Source: an uncultured Collinsella sp. (GTDB lineage Bacteria > Actinomycetota > Coriobacteriia > Coriobacteriales > Coriobacteriaceae). From it: a stretch of DNA of 10,916 nt. Every line of letters begins with the position of its first letter. Positions within the stretch are counted from its first letter, which is position 1. Made by a program: the position numbers and the translations under genes. Below, piece by piece: positions 1 to 6,878 of the stretch. The notes beneath the pieces are model-generated. The model did not search any database. It was not told where the DNA came from and worked only from the letters and a program-made list of their open reading frames with translations. The DNA lies in contig UQZI01000070.1 in the NCBI GenBank assembly GCA_900545555.1, positions 1 through 10,916 of the forward strand, in the 5' to 3' direction.

Positions 1-132
1 CTGGAAGCACTCGAGAAGCTCGGCCGCCTCAAGCGAGATCGAGATAGCAAGGTCCTTAGGGTTGTGGAACTGCCTCCAATCGCGCTCGTCTCGAAAGGCG
101 AGTGCCTCCTGCCGCGCGTCAGAAAAGGTCAT
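1..132 (-). CDS. MazG-like nucleotide pyrophosphohydrolase, N-terminal part (runs off the window)
   Basis: Only the first 44 codons are inside the window; the gene continues beyond position 1. The start is the ATG complementary to 130-132, with an AAGGAG ribosome binding site five bases upstream. The visible residues include RDWRQFHNPKDLAISIS (residues 17-33) followed by EAAELLE. This is the opening of the all-alpha MazG-like NTP pyrophosphohydrolase fold, where the ExxE-type acidic pairs bind magnesium. Family members hydrolyse (d)NTPs to the monophosphate and pyrophosphate in the cytoplasm, often as a house-cleaning activity; the substrate here cannot be told. The gene is divergent from the HNH endonuclease gene at 252, and the two share a 119-base intergenic region. 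The family call is fairly sure from the distinctive N-terminus, although the catalytic core is mostly outside the window. Confidence 0.75.
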   Translation of the reverse strand, partial: MTFSDARQEALAFRDERDWRQFHNPKDLAISISLEAAELLECFQ

Positions 133-219
133 GTGGGCTCCTTAAAGATTGATCTAGACGACTAAACGGTAGCAGACAACAGCGCGCGGGGACGCCACAG
201 ACGCGCTGACCACCGCACC

Positions 220-228
220 TGGTATCCT
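220..228 (+). promoter_or_regulatory. Extended -10 promoter element for the HNH endonuclease gene
   Basis: TGGTATCCT fits the extended -10 pattern TG-N-TATNNT. It sits 23 bases before the ATG at 252, giving a predicted 5' leader of about 17 bases that contains the GAGGAGG ribosome binding site. No convincing -35 box is present, which is usual for extended -10 promoters. The same ten bases (CTGGTATCCT) recur at 7500-7509 before the histidine kinase gene, which supports this as a promoter signal used by this organism. Confidence 0.45.
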
Positions 229-251
229 GGACGCAGAAGAGAGGAGGCGCG

Positions 252-584
252 ATGTCCCGAAAGAACTGGTCACGTCAAGAAACCCTCATGGCGCTCGCCT
301 TCTATCTGTGCCCTCCCCTTCCCCGGAAGAACTGGGACGACAGCGATGCCGAGATCCAGCTTCTTGCCGGAGAGATCGGGCGCACGGAGTCGGCTGTCTG
401 CTTCAAGATCGCCAACCTCAAGGCATGCGACCCAAACCGGACTGGCCTCGGCTTCACCAACACCGCCGGAATGGACCGACAGGTCATAAGCGAGTACCTC
501 GCGGAGCCGGACAAAACCATGTCCGAGGCGATGTGGGAGCTCGAGCAAATCGGGATTCGAATCTCCTACGACGGAGAGATTTAG
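252..584 (+). pseudogene. HNH endonuclease gene, N-terminal half (ends at an in-frame amber codon)
   Basis: This 110-residue reading frame starts at an ATG preceded by a strong GAGGAGG site. Its beginning (RKNWSRQETLMALAFYLC, residues 3-20), the later GRTESAVCFKIANLKACDP stretch (residues 43-61) and GMDRQVISEYL resemble the N-terminal region of putative restriction-type HNH endonucleases. In these proteins a helical, possibly DNA-binding, domain precedes the nuclease domain. The frame ends at TAG 582-584, but the same frame continues open to 1040 and encodes the expected nuclease part. The natural unit is therefore probably 252-1040, about 262 codons. As it stands the product would lack the catalytic domain. 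It may be a decayed gene, a recent nonsense mutation, a sequencing error or, less likely, a readthrough gene. The family assignment is from memory of the family pattern. Confidence 0.6.
582..584 (+). other. In-frame amber codon inside the HNH endonuclease gene
   Basis: TAG lies between ATT and GCC codons. The frame is open on both sides: from the ATG at 252 upstream, and from 585 to the TAG at 1038-1040 downstream. Downstream residues that are typical of the family (VRTRVNQDYFRCVLLSNYDG) begin well before the first possible downstream start (GTG 681), so the break cuts one continuous coding sequence. A single base change would restore a sense codon (for example CAG, AAG or TGG). Confidence 0.7.
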
Positions 585-1040
585 GCCTCAGACTCTTCTC
601 GCCCTAGCCAGCCACAGCAGCTCGGACTGGAACGCGTCGAGCAGGTTCGCACGCGGGTCAACCAGGACTACTTCCGCTGCGTGCTACTTTCCAACTATGA
701 CGGCACCTGCTGTCTCACGGGCATCGCTATTCCCGCCCTGCTCACGGCGAGCCACATCAAGCCGTGGGCAGCGGCCACGCCGAGCGAGCGTCTCATGTCG
801 TCGAACGGCCTTTTGCTAAACGCGCTGCACGACCGCGCTTTCGACCGTGGTCTCATAACGCTCGATGACCGCTACCGCGTCGTGGTCTCCTCGCGCGTGC
901 CGCACACGCCCACGAACGACCAATGGCTCTATGCCTTCGACGGGAGGAAAATCGCCCTGCCGGGCGGTGACGAGTCGACCTGGCCGAGCCTCGACTTCAT
1001 CCACTACCACAACGACTGTGTCTTCGAGCAGTGCGCTTAG
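585..1040 (+). pseudogene. HNH endonuclease gene, C-terminal half with the HNH_2-type nuclease domain
   Basis: This continues the reading frame of the preceding half after the amber codon. It carries the nuclease domain: CCLTG, then ASHIKPW with the first metal or catalytic histidine (residue 168 if the amber counts as residue 111). NGLLLNALHDRAFDRGL follows, with the asparagines at 185 and 190 and the histidine at 193, giving the H-N-H order. The pattern matches the HNH_2-type endonuclease domain found in putative type II or type IV-like restriction proteins of bacteria. No methyltransferase gene is visible nearby. A GTG at 681 could in principle start a 119-residue product, but no ribosome binding site precedes it and upstream family-like residues would be lost. 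All key nuclease residues are intact, so readthrough or reversion would give a full enzyme. Confidence 0.65.
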
Positions 1041-1172
1041 CCGAGCCATCAATCACCGCCAACACTCAAAGACCTAGCGGCCACTTCTCATCGAGCGCGA
1101 CCATTGCCTCCTTGACGGCGTGATGGGACCGGAGAGGCTCCTGCTTTCGCGGCAATTGACTCGATACGCCAC

Positions 1173-1500
1173 CTACATTCGCACGAGAAGCGTGGGCGCG
1201 TCAGCAAACAGCTCAGGCTCGCTGTACTGAAAGCCGTTCGCCAGCGTCTCCGTCCGCATCGCAATCACCTCGTAGGGAGGTGCGTCGTCGACGTCCTCGG
1301 CGGCAGAGTTCTTCTCGACCCGATAGAGCGTGGGTGCAAGGTCGCCCGGCGTGACACCCAGCTCTGCAAGGCCCGTCTGCGGGTCATGGTTGTCATATGC
1401 CAGTCTGATGTCAAACCATCCGTTGTCCTGCACGCTCTCCGGCAGACGCGCAAAGAGGTCCGGGGCCACCGCCAGGCTATAGGCCTCAAAGGCCGCCGGC
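1173..1500 (-). pseudogene. C-terminal fragment of an unrecognised protein
   Basis: The minus-strand frame ends at TAG (complement of 1173-1175) and is convincingly coding for about 105 codons. Residue composition is balanced and acidic, third positions are rich in G and C, and the shadow frames are arginine-rich. Recognisable stretches such as PDLFARLPESVQDNGWFDIR and the closing TLLVRM do not identify a family to me. The frame formally opens at 1541, but bases above about 1500 are antisense to the permease fragment, which reads the opposite way. The true N-terminus is therefore missing and the gene is cut at about 1490-1503. The codon usage fits the surrounding genome. No function is proposed. 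Confidence 0.5.
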
Positions 1501-2178
1501 ATCGTGGGCGTGCTGGCGGCAAAGGTGAGCGACCCGGACATGCAGCAGGGCAGCGATGACGACTGCGTTTACCTGCCCTATACCACGGCCATGCGTCTTT
1601 CCAGCCAGAGCACGGTGAACAACTATGCCGCGGTCATGGAGGATGAGGGCCGCGCCAACGAAGCAAAGTCTGCGGTGGAAAGCGAACTGCAGCGCCTGCT
1701 TGGCTCGGATAACGGCTACTATGTCTACAGCGCCAGCGAGTGGCTGGAGGAAATGAACAACATGATCAACATGGTCATTGTGATCCTGACCGGCATTGCC
1801 AGCATTTCGCTGCTGGTGGGCGGCATTGGCATCATGAACATCATGTTGGTGTCGGTGACTGAGCGCACCCGCGAGATCGGCATTCGCAAGGCACTGGGTG
1901 CCAAGGAACGCACCATTCTGTCGCAGTTCGTGGTGGAAGCAGCCACCACCTCGGCCCTCGGCGGCGCACTGGGCATTGCACTGGGCTACATCGTATCCAT
2001 GGGAGCAAACAAGGTGCTGCCCATGTTCACCAGCGGCACAACGGTCACGGTCAGCCCGTCCTTCAATTCCATCGCAGTGGCCTTTGGCATCTCGGTGGGG
2101 ATTGGCGTGCTGTTCGGCTACCTGCCCGCAAAGCGCGCAGCGCGGCTCAACCCCATTGAAGCATTGCGCTATGACTGA
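1501..2178 (+). pseudogene. MacB/FtsX-type ABC transporter permease, C-terminal fragment
   Basis: The frame is in the permease sense from IVGVLAAKVSD onward and has no start or ribosome binding site; an in-frame TAG lies just upstream at 1480-1482. The 225 residues are the C-terminal part of a MacB-like permease. They comprise the end of the extracellular domain, a membrane helix around MVIVILTGIASISLLVGGIG, the diagnostic cytoplasmic TERTREIGIRKALGA motif, two further membrane helices and the family C-terminus LNPIEALRYD. Complete proteins of this kind are about 400 residues and work with a separate or fused LolD/MacB-type ATPase in export of peptides, antibiotics or lipoproteins. Neither the N-terminal half nor an ATPase is here. 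Codon choice (more CTG and GGC-AGC, less CTC) looks different from the later genes and closer to Ruminococcaceae-type Firmicutes, so the fragment may be foreign or misjoined. Confidence 0.8.
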
Positions 2179-2236
2179 ACTCTTCTCTGCCGGCGTTGCG
2201 CCGGACTGCAAAACACCAAGGAAGGGGAATATACCT

Positions 2237-2374
2237 ATGAAAAAACGTCTTTTCGCATGTCTGCTTGCAGCATGCCTGGCTGTATCCGTGCTGGTGCTTC
2301 CGGCATCGGCGGCCAGCCTGAACAACTCGGCCATCCAGACGGCCATTACACTGGGCGCTATGGATACCAGCCAG

Positions 2375-2395
<21 letters not shown>
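2237..2395 (+). pseudogene. N-terminal fragment of a secreted protein, possibly S-layer homology type
   Basis: The ATG at 2237 follows a GGAAGGGG ribosome binding site and lies 58 bases after the permease stop. Residues 1-26 form a clear signal peptide: MKKR, a hydrophobic core, then an ASAA cleavage region. The mature start (SLNNSAIQTAITLGAMDTSQ) resembles the opening of S-layer-homology-domain proteins of Firmicutes, but this is a weak impression from a short stretch. The frame stays open to 2521, but from about 2375 it is antisense to a clear prfC start. Residues beyond about 53 are therefore probably not the native protein. The order of permease then secreted protein suggests that both came as one block from another genome or another locus. 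Confidence 0.5.
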
Positions 2396-2500
<105 letters not shown>

Positions 2501-2526
2501 GCGGATCCTTTCTTGCATTGAGTGCA

Positions 2527-2540
2527 TTACATCGATGTAA
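2527..2540. promoter_or_regulatory. 14-base perfect palindrome upstream of prfC
   Basis: TTACATCGATGTAA is a perfect inverted repeat 27 bases upstream of the prfC start codon, in the region shared with the divergent GntR operon. Its size and symmetry fit an operator for a dimeric regulator, but no cognate factor is identified and it could be chance. Confidence 0.3.
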
Positions 2541-2637
2541 CCGCACCATTGTAGCCGCGAAATCCCGCCATAGGGCACCTATCAGGACAAATTCATCAGT
2601 TGGGGCCTGGGTAGCCGGCCCAATCCGAATTTGTCTC

Positions 2638-2667
2638 TTGCGTAACTGTACATAGTGTATATATACT
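2638..2667 (+). promoter_or_regulatory. Sigma-70-type promoter of the GntR-ABC operon
   Basis: TTGCGT (2638-2643) and TATACT (2662-2667) are separated by 18 bases, close to the consensus -35 and -10 boxes. Transcription would start near 2674, leaving a leader of about 40 bases with an AAGGAG ribosome binding site before the GTG at 2716. The -10 box lies inside a palindrome-rich region described separately. Confidence 0.6.
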
Positions 2668-2688
2668 GTGCTTACCGGTTATATACAC
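2655..2688. promoter_or_regulatory. Inverted repeat, candidate operator for the GntR/YtrA-type repressor
   Basis: GTGTATATA (2655-2663) and TATATACAC (2680-2688) are perfect inverted nine-base arms around a 16-base spacer. They overlap the -10 box and the predicted transcription start, a position suited to repression. A second small palindrome, TACACGTGTA, overlaps at 2684-2693. The half sites resemble the AGTGTA/TACACT half sites described for B. subtilis YtrA, but the spacing is wider (24 instead of 13 bases). Binding by the adjacent GntR protein is inferred from position. Confidence 0.5.
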
Positions 2689-2715
2689 GTGTAGCCCAAC
2701 AGCTAAGGAGCCGCT

Positions 2716-3096
2716 GTGGACATCATCCTATCCAATTCGAGCGACAAGCCCATCTATGAGCAGATCTCCTCGCAGGTCAAAGCTCAGATCCTTTCGGGCG
2801 CACTCGCTGCAGGAGCCAAACTCCCCAGCATCCGCGCGCTCGCGAGCGACCTCGGTGTGAGTGTCATCACCACCAAGCGCGCCTATGCCGACCTGGAACA
2901 ACTTGGCTTTATCTGTACCGTGCAGGGCAAGGGCTGCTTTGTCGCCGAGGGCAACCAGGAACTCTTGCGCGAAAACCAGCTTTGCCATATCGAAGAGTTG
3001 CTTGCGCAGGCCGCTACGCAGGCCGAAACCCTGGGCGTCACGCGCGACAAATTGCACGAGATGCTCGACCTTGTAGCCCCCGAAACCATGCAGTAG
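2716..3096 (+). CDS. GntR-family transcriptional regulator, YtrA subfamily
   Basis: A 126-residue protein starting at GTG, with AAGGAG five bases upstream. Residues about 11-76 form the GntR winged helix-turn-helix: PIYEQISSQVKAQILSGAL, then KLPSIRALASDLGVSVITTKRAYADLE as the recognition helices, and a wing ending GKGCFV. The short helical tail (about 50 residues) without an effector domain is typical of the YtrA subfamily, which usually sits beside ABC transporter genes and represses its own operon. The next gene starts 23 bases after the stop and the permease overlaps that one, so the three form one operon. The inverted repeat over the promoter is the likely binding site. In known systems (YtrA of B. 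subtilis) derepression follows cell-envelope antibiotic stress; the inducer here is unknown. Family call is very safe. Confidence 0.92.
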   Translation: MDIILSNSSDKPIYEQISSQVKAQILSGALAAGAKLPSIRALASDLGVSVITTKRAYADLEQLGFICTVQGKGCFVAEGNQELLRENQLCHIEELLAQAATQAETLGVTRDKLHEMLDLVAPETMQ

Positions 3097-3119
3097 CCAT
3101 CTGCAAGAAAGGCTATACC

Positions 3120-4001
3120 ATGCAAAACTTGCTAGAACTCAAAGGCGTCTCACGCCGCGTAAGCGACCGCTTTTCCCTACGCGATGTCACACTCACCGTG
3201 GAGCCCGGCCAGATCGTCGGCTTTGTGGGCGCAAACGGCGCCGGCAAAACAACGACGATTCGCGCCGCGCTCGGGCTTATAAAGCTCGATGCCGGCGAGG
3301 TGCACCTGTTTGGGCAGCGCTGCGACGCCAACGTGCCCGACGAGACGCAGCGCCATCTGCGCTCCCGCGTCGGCCTTGTCCTGGACACGTGCCCCTTCCC
3401 CTCCACGCTCAAGGTGGGCCAGATCGAGACGCTCGTAGGCCCGGCATTCCCCACGTGGAGTCGCGAAACATTCGCCGGATTCATCGACCGATTTGGCCTT
3501 GACCCCAAAACCAAGGTCAAAGACCTCTCCCGCGGCATGGGCATGAAGCTACAGCTCGCCTGCGCGCTCAGCCACAATGCCAAGCTGCTCGTTTTGGACG
3601 AAGCCACCGCGGGCCTCGATCCCATGGCGCGTGAGGAACTACTCGATGAGCTGCTCGCCTTTGTTTCCGACGGCCAGCGCAGCGTAGTGCTCTCGAGCCA
3701 TATTACGTCCGACCTCGATCGCGCCGCCGATCGCGTCATCTGCATCGATAAAGGCTCGATTGTATTTGACCTGCCACGCGAGGACATTACCGACCGAGCC
3801 GGCATCGCCCACTGCGCCCAAGCACAAGCCGCCGAGCTTATGGCTTGCGTCGAAGGCGCCCGTGCCGCCCACCACGCCTATAGCGTGGACGTGCTCGTGC
3901 CCAACCGTCGCGAAACGCTCGAGGCCTTCCCCGAGATTCCCTGCGATCGGGCAACCATTGATAACTATCTTCGCCTCATGCTGAAAGGGGCTTCGAAATG
4001 A
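3120..4001 (+). CDS. ABC transporter ATP-binding protein (ABC-2 export type)
   Basis: A 293-residue cytoplasmic ATPase. The ATG at 3120 follows an AAGAAAGG site; longer upstream frames overlap the GntR gene and are not supported. Motifs are in order: Walker A GANGAGKTT (37-45), ABC signature LSRGM (136-140, a variant of LSGGQ typical of this subfamily), Walker B LLVLDE (156-161), D-loop GLDP (165-168) and the H-loop histidine 194. About 90 residues follow the nucleotide-binding domain, as in the YtrB/BcrA-like group. It would power the permease encoded next, whose ATG overlaps its stop (ATGA), which indicates translational coupling. The likely role is export of an antibiotic, peptide or lipid-linked compound across the membrane; the substrate cannot be read from the sequence. 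Confidence 0.93.
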   Translation: MQNLLELKGVSRRVSDRFSLRDVTLTVEPGQIVGFVGANGAGKTTTIRAALGLIKLDAGEVHLFGQRCDANVPDETQRHLRSRVGLVLDTCPFPSTLKVGQIETLVGPAFPTWSRETFAGFIDRFGLDPKTKVKDLSRGMGMKLQLACALSHNAKLLVLDEATAGLDPMAREELLDELLAFVSDGQRSVVLSSHITSDLDRAADRVICIDKGSIVFDLPREDITDRAGIAHCAQAQAAELMACVEGARAAHHAYSVDVLVPNRRETLEAFPEIPCDRATIDNYLRLMLKGASK

Positions 4002-4696
4002 AACGCGCCTTTATGTCCGAGCTCGCCATCGTTCGCACGCTCGTCCCGAGCATCGCGGGCGTCGGCCTATTCATATTCGTCGTGCTGACCCTCGCCAACG
4101 CATCGGATGGCGATTCCGGCATGAGCGCCGGTGCCTGCGCGGTCAGCGCCATGTCGCCCATCATGGTCATGAGCTCGCTGGCCGGCTTCGACAATCAAAA
4201 CGGATGGGAGCGCTATCGGGCAACGCTGCCCATCTCGCGCAAAGACATCATCTGCGCACGCTACCTCTGCATCGTTGTCTTCTCGGCCATCATGGCATGC
4301 GCGGCTGCATTGTTGAACATCGTCACCATCCCACTCTTCAATAACGCAGGTATTCCCTCGACGGGACAGGCCGTCTTTGAGATCGCAATTGCCTCGACAG
4401 CCTCGATGCTCATCTCCCTCATGATGGTGTTTTTGGCGCAGCCGTTGTTCTTTCGATTTGGACACATGGAGGCGCTGCGCCTAGCTGTTGGCTTGTTTGC
4501 CCTGCTCGGATGCCTTGCCATGGCCACGCTGAGCTCCTCCAACCCCATCAGCAACTGGCTCATGTCGATTGCTGGGGCAAATCCCGATCCCGCCGTCCTC
4601 GGCTGCCTGTGTGCGGGAATTGCCGCACTCGCCCTCGTGCTCTTTGCACTGAGCTGTGCCATCAGCACCAAGGTCTATCGAGCACGCGACCTGTAG
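3998..4696 (+). CDS. ABC-2 type permease of the GntR-regulated transporter
   Basis: A 232-residue membrane protein that begins in a 4-base overlap with the ATPase gene. It shows about six hydrophobic segments, at roughly 17-35, 45-62, 88-112, 125-147, 158-178 and 197-222. The cytoplasmic loop FDNQNGWERYRATLPISRKD (residues 64-83) and the following CARYL are a hallmark of short ABC-2 permeases of the ABC2_membrane_5 type, found beside YtrA-like regulators. It should dimerise and form the transport path with the preceding ATPase. Size and order (regulator, ATPase, permease) match known GntR-ABC operons in Firmicutes and Actinobacteria. No second permease follows, so it probably works as a homodimer. 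No clear terminator was found after the stop. Confidence 0.88.
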   Translation: MKRAFMSELAIVRTLVPSIAGVGLFIFVVLTLANASDGDSGMSAGACAVSAMSPIMVMSSLAGFDNQNGWERYRATLPISRKDIICARYLCIVVFSAIMACAAALLNIVTIPLFNNAGIPSTGQAVFEIAIASTASMLISLMMVFLAQPLFFRFGHMEALRLAVGLFALLGCLAMATLSSSNPISNWLMSIAGANPDPAVLGCLCAGIAALALVLFALSCAISTKVYRARDL

Positions 4697-4876
4697 GCAA
4701 GTGCGGTATCATCGGGCATGCGCCACAGATCGGCGTGGTCTATTTTGGGGAGGCACTCAACCTGTGTCGTGGGTTACAGCAGCATTTTGGAAATAACGAT
4801 CCGTCAGGAGCACAAGCTCAACTTGAAAACCCTCGCACCGGACTCGAGATACCCGTATTGACCATGCGCTGCCGTG
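4697..4876. other. Unassigned 180-base intergenic stretch between convergent genes
   Basis: This lies between the permease stop and the end of the CLC gene, which point toward each other. I see no stem-loop with a T-run for either gene. A possible -10 box (TATCAT, 4707-4712) sits six bases before an ATG at 4718 that opens a 47-codon frame ending at 4861. That frame has no ribosome binding site and no recognisable product. Base use is less GC-biased at third positions than in the neighbouring genes. It could hold a small RNA, a leaderless small gene or a gene remnant; none is supported well enough to call. Confidence 0.3.
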
Positions 4877-6181
4877 CTACTTGCGCAGCGGCTTGGGCAG
4901 CGGAATGCCCGCCGCAATGATCGCGGCGATAATCATGCAGACAATGCCCTTGAGCGGGAAGCACATGAGCAGCAAGCCCACGACCATGACGGGCTGACGC
5001 ATGACGGCACCCATCGTCGAGGCGGTACAGACGGCGACGCAAAAGACCGGATCGGCGCCCGTCAGGATGGCAAGGCCGTAGCCCAGGCTCACGCCCGAGA
5101 AGATAACGGGGAAGAAGTGGCCGCCGCGCCAGCCCATGTTGATGAGGGCAGGTGTCAGCATGGCCTTGACAAGACCGGTTGCAATAAGCACGCCAGCGGG
5201 GATGGTCATATAGGTCTCCATGAGCACATCGGCCTGCGTCTCGCCAGCAAACATGGTGTAGGGCAGGACCGTGCCGCAGATAGCGAGCGCCAAACCGGCC
5301 AGCATGGCCTTGGCAACAGGGCGCTCCCCTATGGCGTGGGCCAACGCCTCGCTTGCGTGCTCCGAGACAAAGTACAGCCAGCCGCAGACTGTACCGGCAA
5401 GCGCCAGGGGAATAAGCCAGGCAAGCTCGAGGTTGCCCACCTGGGCGGCCTCGAACCTCGGCATGCCCATACCGCCGCCCATAAGCTGGCCGAGCAACAG
5501 ATAGGTGCCCAGGCCGCCGGCAATCGCGATGCCGTAGACCACGGTCTTTTGCGCCTTGGGCAGCTTGATGGTGATTTCATCGGACGCTGAGTCCTCATCG
5601 TCGTCGGCGCCCCGGCCGTCAGCGCTGCCGGCGAGCGGCGCCACAAAGCCAAAGACGGGCGCAGTAAAGAGCGCCGTCAGGGCAGCCTGGGTACCCAGCA
5701 GTGTGAGCTCTCTAAACTCGGCGCCAAAGCGACGCATGCGGTCGCCGACCCAGCTGCACAGGCCCGCGATAACGCCGGTCAGGCCGGCCTCCGGTCCAAT
5801 GCTTCCGCCAAACAGCAGCGGCAGCAACGCCGCGAGTGAAAGCTTGCCCAGGTTATCGTACGGATAGCGGCCGTCGCGCTTTACCTTGGCCATCACCTGG
5901 TTGAGGTCATCGGTCTTGGCGCCCGTCATCTTCTCGTACAGACCGATCAGCAGGCCGCCCAGCAGGCAGACGAAAAACGGATACGGCAAAAAACCGAACG
6001 GACCGCTCGCGAGTTCGGGCGAGGCGACGCCCAGCATATGCGGGATCTCGGTCCATAGATAGTCGATACCATGCTCCATCGCAAAGAAAAACAGCCGGAC
6101 CGCGGCACCAGCAAACGCACCGGTCACAGCCACACTCACTAAAAACAGCGCACGGTTTTTGGGTTTTGCCAGGTTATCCAT
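4877..6181 (-). CDS. CLC-family voltage-gated chloride channel/transporter
   Basis: A 434-residue polytopic membrane protein. The ATG (complement of 6179-6181) follows a GGGAGG site. CLC landmarks are visible: GGSIGPEAG (residues 125-133) at the anion-binding helix N-terminus, and GWRGGHFFPVIFSG (350-363), corresponding to the GxFxP filter segment. Many hydrophobic helices and a basic C-terminus are consistent with the bacterial CLC fold without CBS domains. Compared with GREGP in ClC-ec1, the position of the external gating glutamate is isoleucine, with the glutamate displaced after the proline. This variant occurs in the YfeO-like branch, so coupled chloride/proton exchange cannot be assumed. 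A charged, acidic loop (about residues 189-202, ADDDED) lies in mid-protein. It is downstream of the potassium channel and LOG genes in the same direction, with a 127-base gap before it. Confidence 0.88.
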   Translation of the reverse strand: MDNLAKPKNRALFLVSVAVTGAFAGAAVRLFFFAMEHGIDYLWTEIPHMLGVASPELASGPFGFLPYPFFVCLLGGLLIGLYEKMTGAKTDDLNQVMAKVKRDGRYPYDNLGKLSLAALLPLLFGGSIGPEAGLTGVIAGLCSWVGDRMRRFGAEFRELTLLGTQAALTALFTAPVFGFVAPLAGSADGRGADDDEDSASDEITIKLPKAQKTVVYGIAIAGGLGTYLLLGQLMGGGMGMPRFEAAQVGNLELAWLIPLALAGTVCGWLYFVSEHASEALAHAIGERPVAKAMLAGLALAICGTVLPYTMFAGETQADVLMETYMTIPAGVLIATGLVKAMLTPALINMGWRGGHFFPVIFSGVSLGYGLAILTGADPVFCVAVCTASTMGAVMRQPVMVVGLLLMCFPLKGIVCMIIAAIIAAGIPLPKPLRK

Positions 6182-6308
6182 CGGGACCTCCCGTTGGTCA
6201 AAAGCGACAAAGATAACTTTTATTGTAAGATGGGTACCGCGCAGGCGGGCAAACCATCTACGCCGTAAACGGCGCTACTGGGCACCGCACGCGCGACAGA
6301 CCTAAGGC

Positions 6309-6842
6309 TTAGCTGCCGATAATCGATGCGATCTCGTGCAGGTCATCGGCAAAGTAGATGCCTTGCTGGCGCTGCAGGCTCGATAGGCCCTTATCGATCA
6401 TATGCTCGAGCAGCGACTTGAGGTCGTTGTAGTAGCCGTCCAAGTTATACAGAATACACGGCGTACTCAGATGTCCCAATGACACGGCCGACATGACCTC
6501 GGCGATCTCCTCGAGCGTGCCCGTGCCGCCCGGAAAGGCGACAAACGCATCGCCGAGCTCAATCATCTTGGCCTTGCGCTCGGCCATGTCGCTCGTCACG
6601 ATAAGGTCATCGATACCATCGTGCTGATACTCCGCCTCGATAAAAAAGCTTGGCTCCACGCCGGTCACGTGTCCGCCGGCATCGAGCACGCTATCGGCAA
6701 GCGCGCCCATCAGCCCCGACTTGGACCCACCGTACACCAGCGCATGTCCGTTGGCGCCAATCCAGTTGCCCAGCTCCTGCACCGCGGGCAGAAACGCCGG
6801 GTCATTACCGACGCTGGCGCCCAGATACACGGTGATATTCAT
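6309..6842 (-). CDS. LOG-family protein (cytokinin riboside 5'-monophosphate phosphoribohydrolase type)
   Basis: A 177-residue cytosolic Rossmann-like protein. The ATG (complement of 6840-6842) follows GAGGGGG. Family motifs are present in order: YGGSKSGLMG (37-46, nucleotide binding), MAERKAKM (86-93, with the catalytic arginine 89) and PGGTGTLEE (104-112, the PGGxGTxxE signature with catalytic glutamate). LOG proteins cleave the N-glycosidic bond of nucleoside 5'-monophosphates such as AMP or cytokinin ribotides, releasing a base and ribose 5-phosphate. In bacteria the older label lysine decarboxylase is usually wrong. Length matches the short TIGR00730-type family. It begins 36 bases after the potassium channel stop and is probably co-transcribed with it. 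The physiological substrate in this organism is unknown; a nucleotide salvage role is the cautious guess. Confidence 0.9.
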   Translation of the reverse strand: MNITVYLGASVGNDPAFLPAVQELGNWIGANGHALVYGGSKSGLMGALADSVLDAGGHVTGVEPSFFIEAEYQHDGIDDLIVTSDMAERKAKMIELGDAFVAFPGGTGTLEEIAEVMSAVSLGHLSTPCILYNLDGYYNDLKSLLEHMIDKGLSSLQRQQGIYFADDLHEIASIIGS

Positions 6843-6878
6843 ATTCAGTCCCCCTCATCGTGACGCGCGGCGCCCGCC

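Noticed and set aside
2982..3119. N-terminal extension of the ABC ATPase gene
   Set aside because: The extra frame overlaps the GntR gene out of phase, while a proper ribosome binding site precedes the ATG at 3120.
4874..5590. Plus-strand frame of 238 codons
   Set aside because: It is a mirror of the CLC gene; its product is a low-complexity H, G, D, Q and A-rich sequence with no domain.
6261..6274. CGCCGT/ACGGCG hairpin between the LOG and CLC genes as a terminator
   Set aside because: The stem is only five to six pairs with a tiny loop and no T-run follows on either strand.
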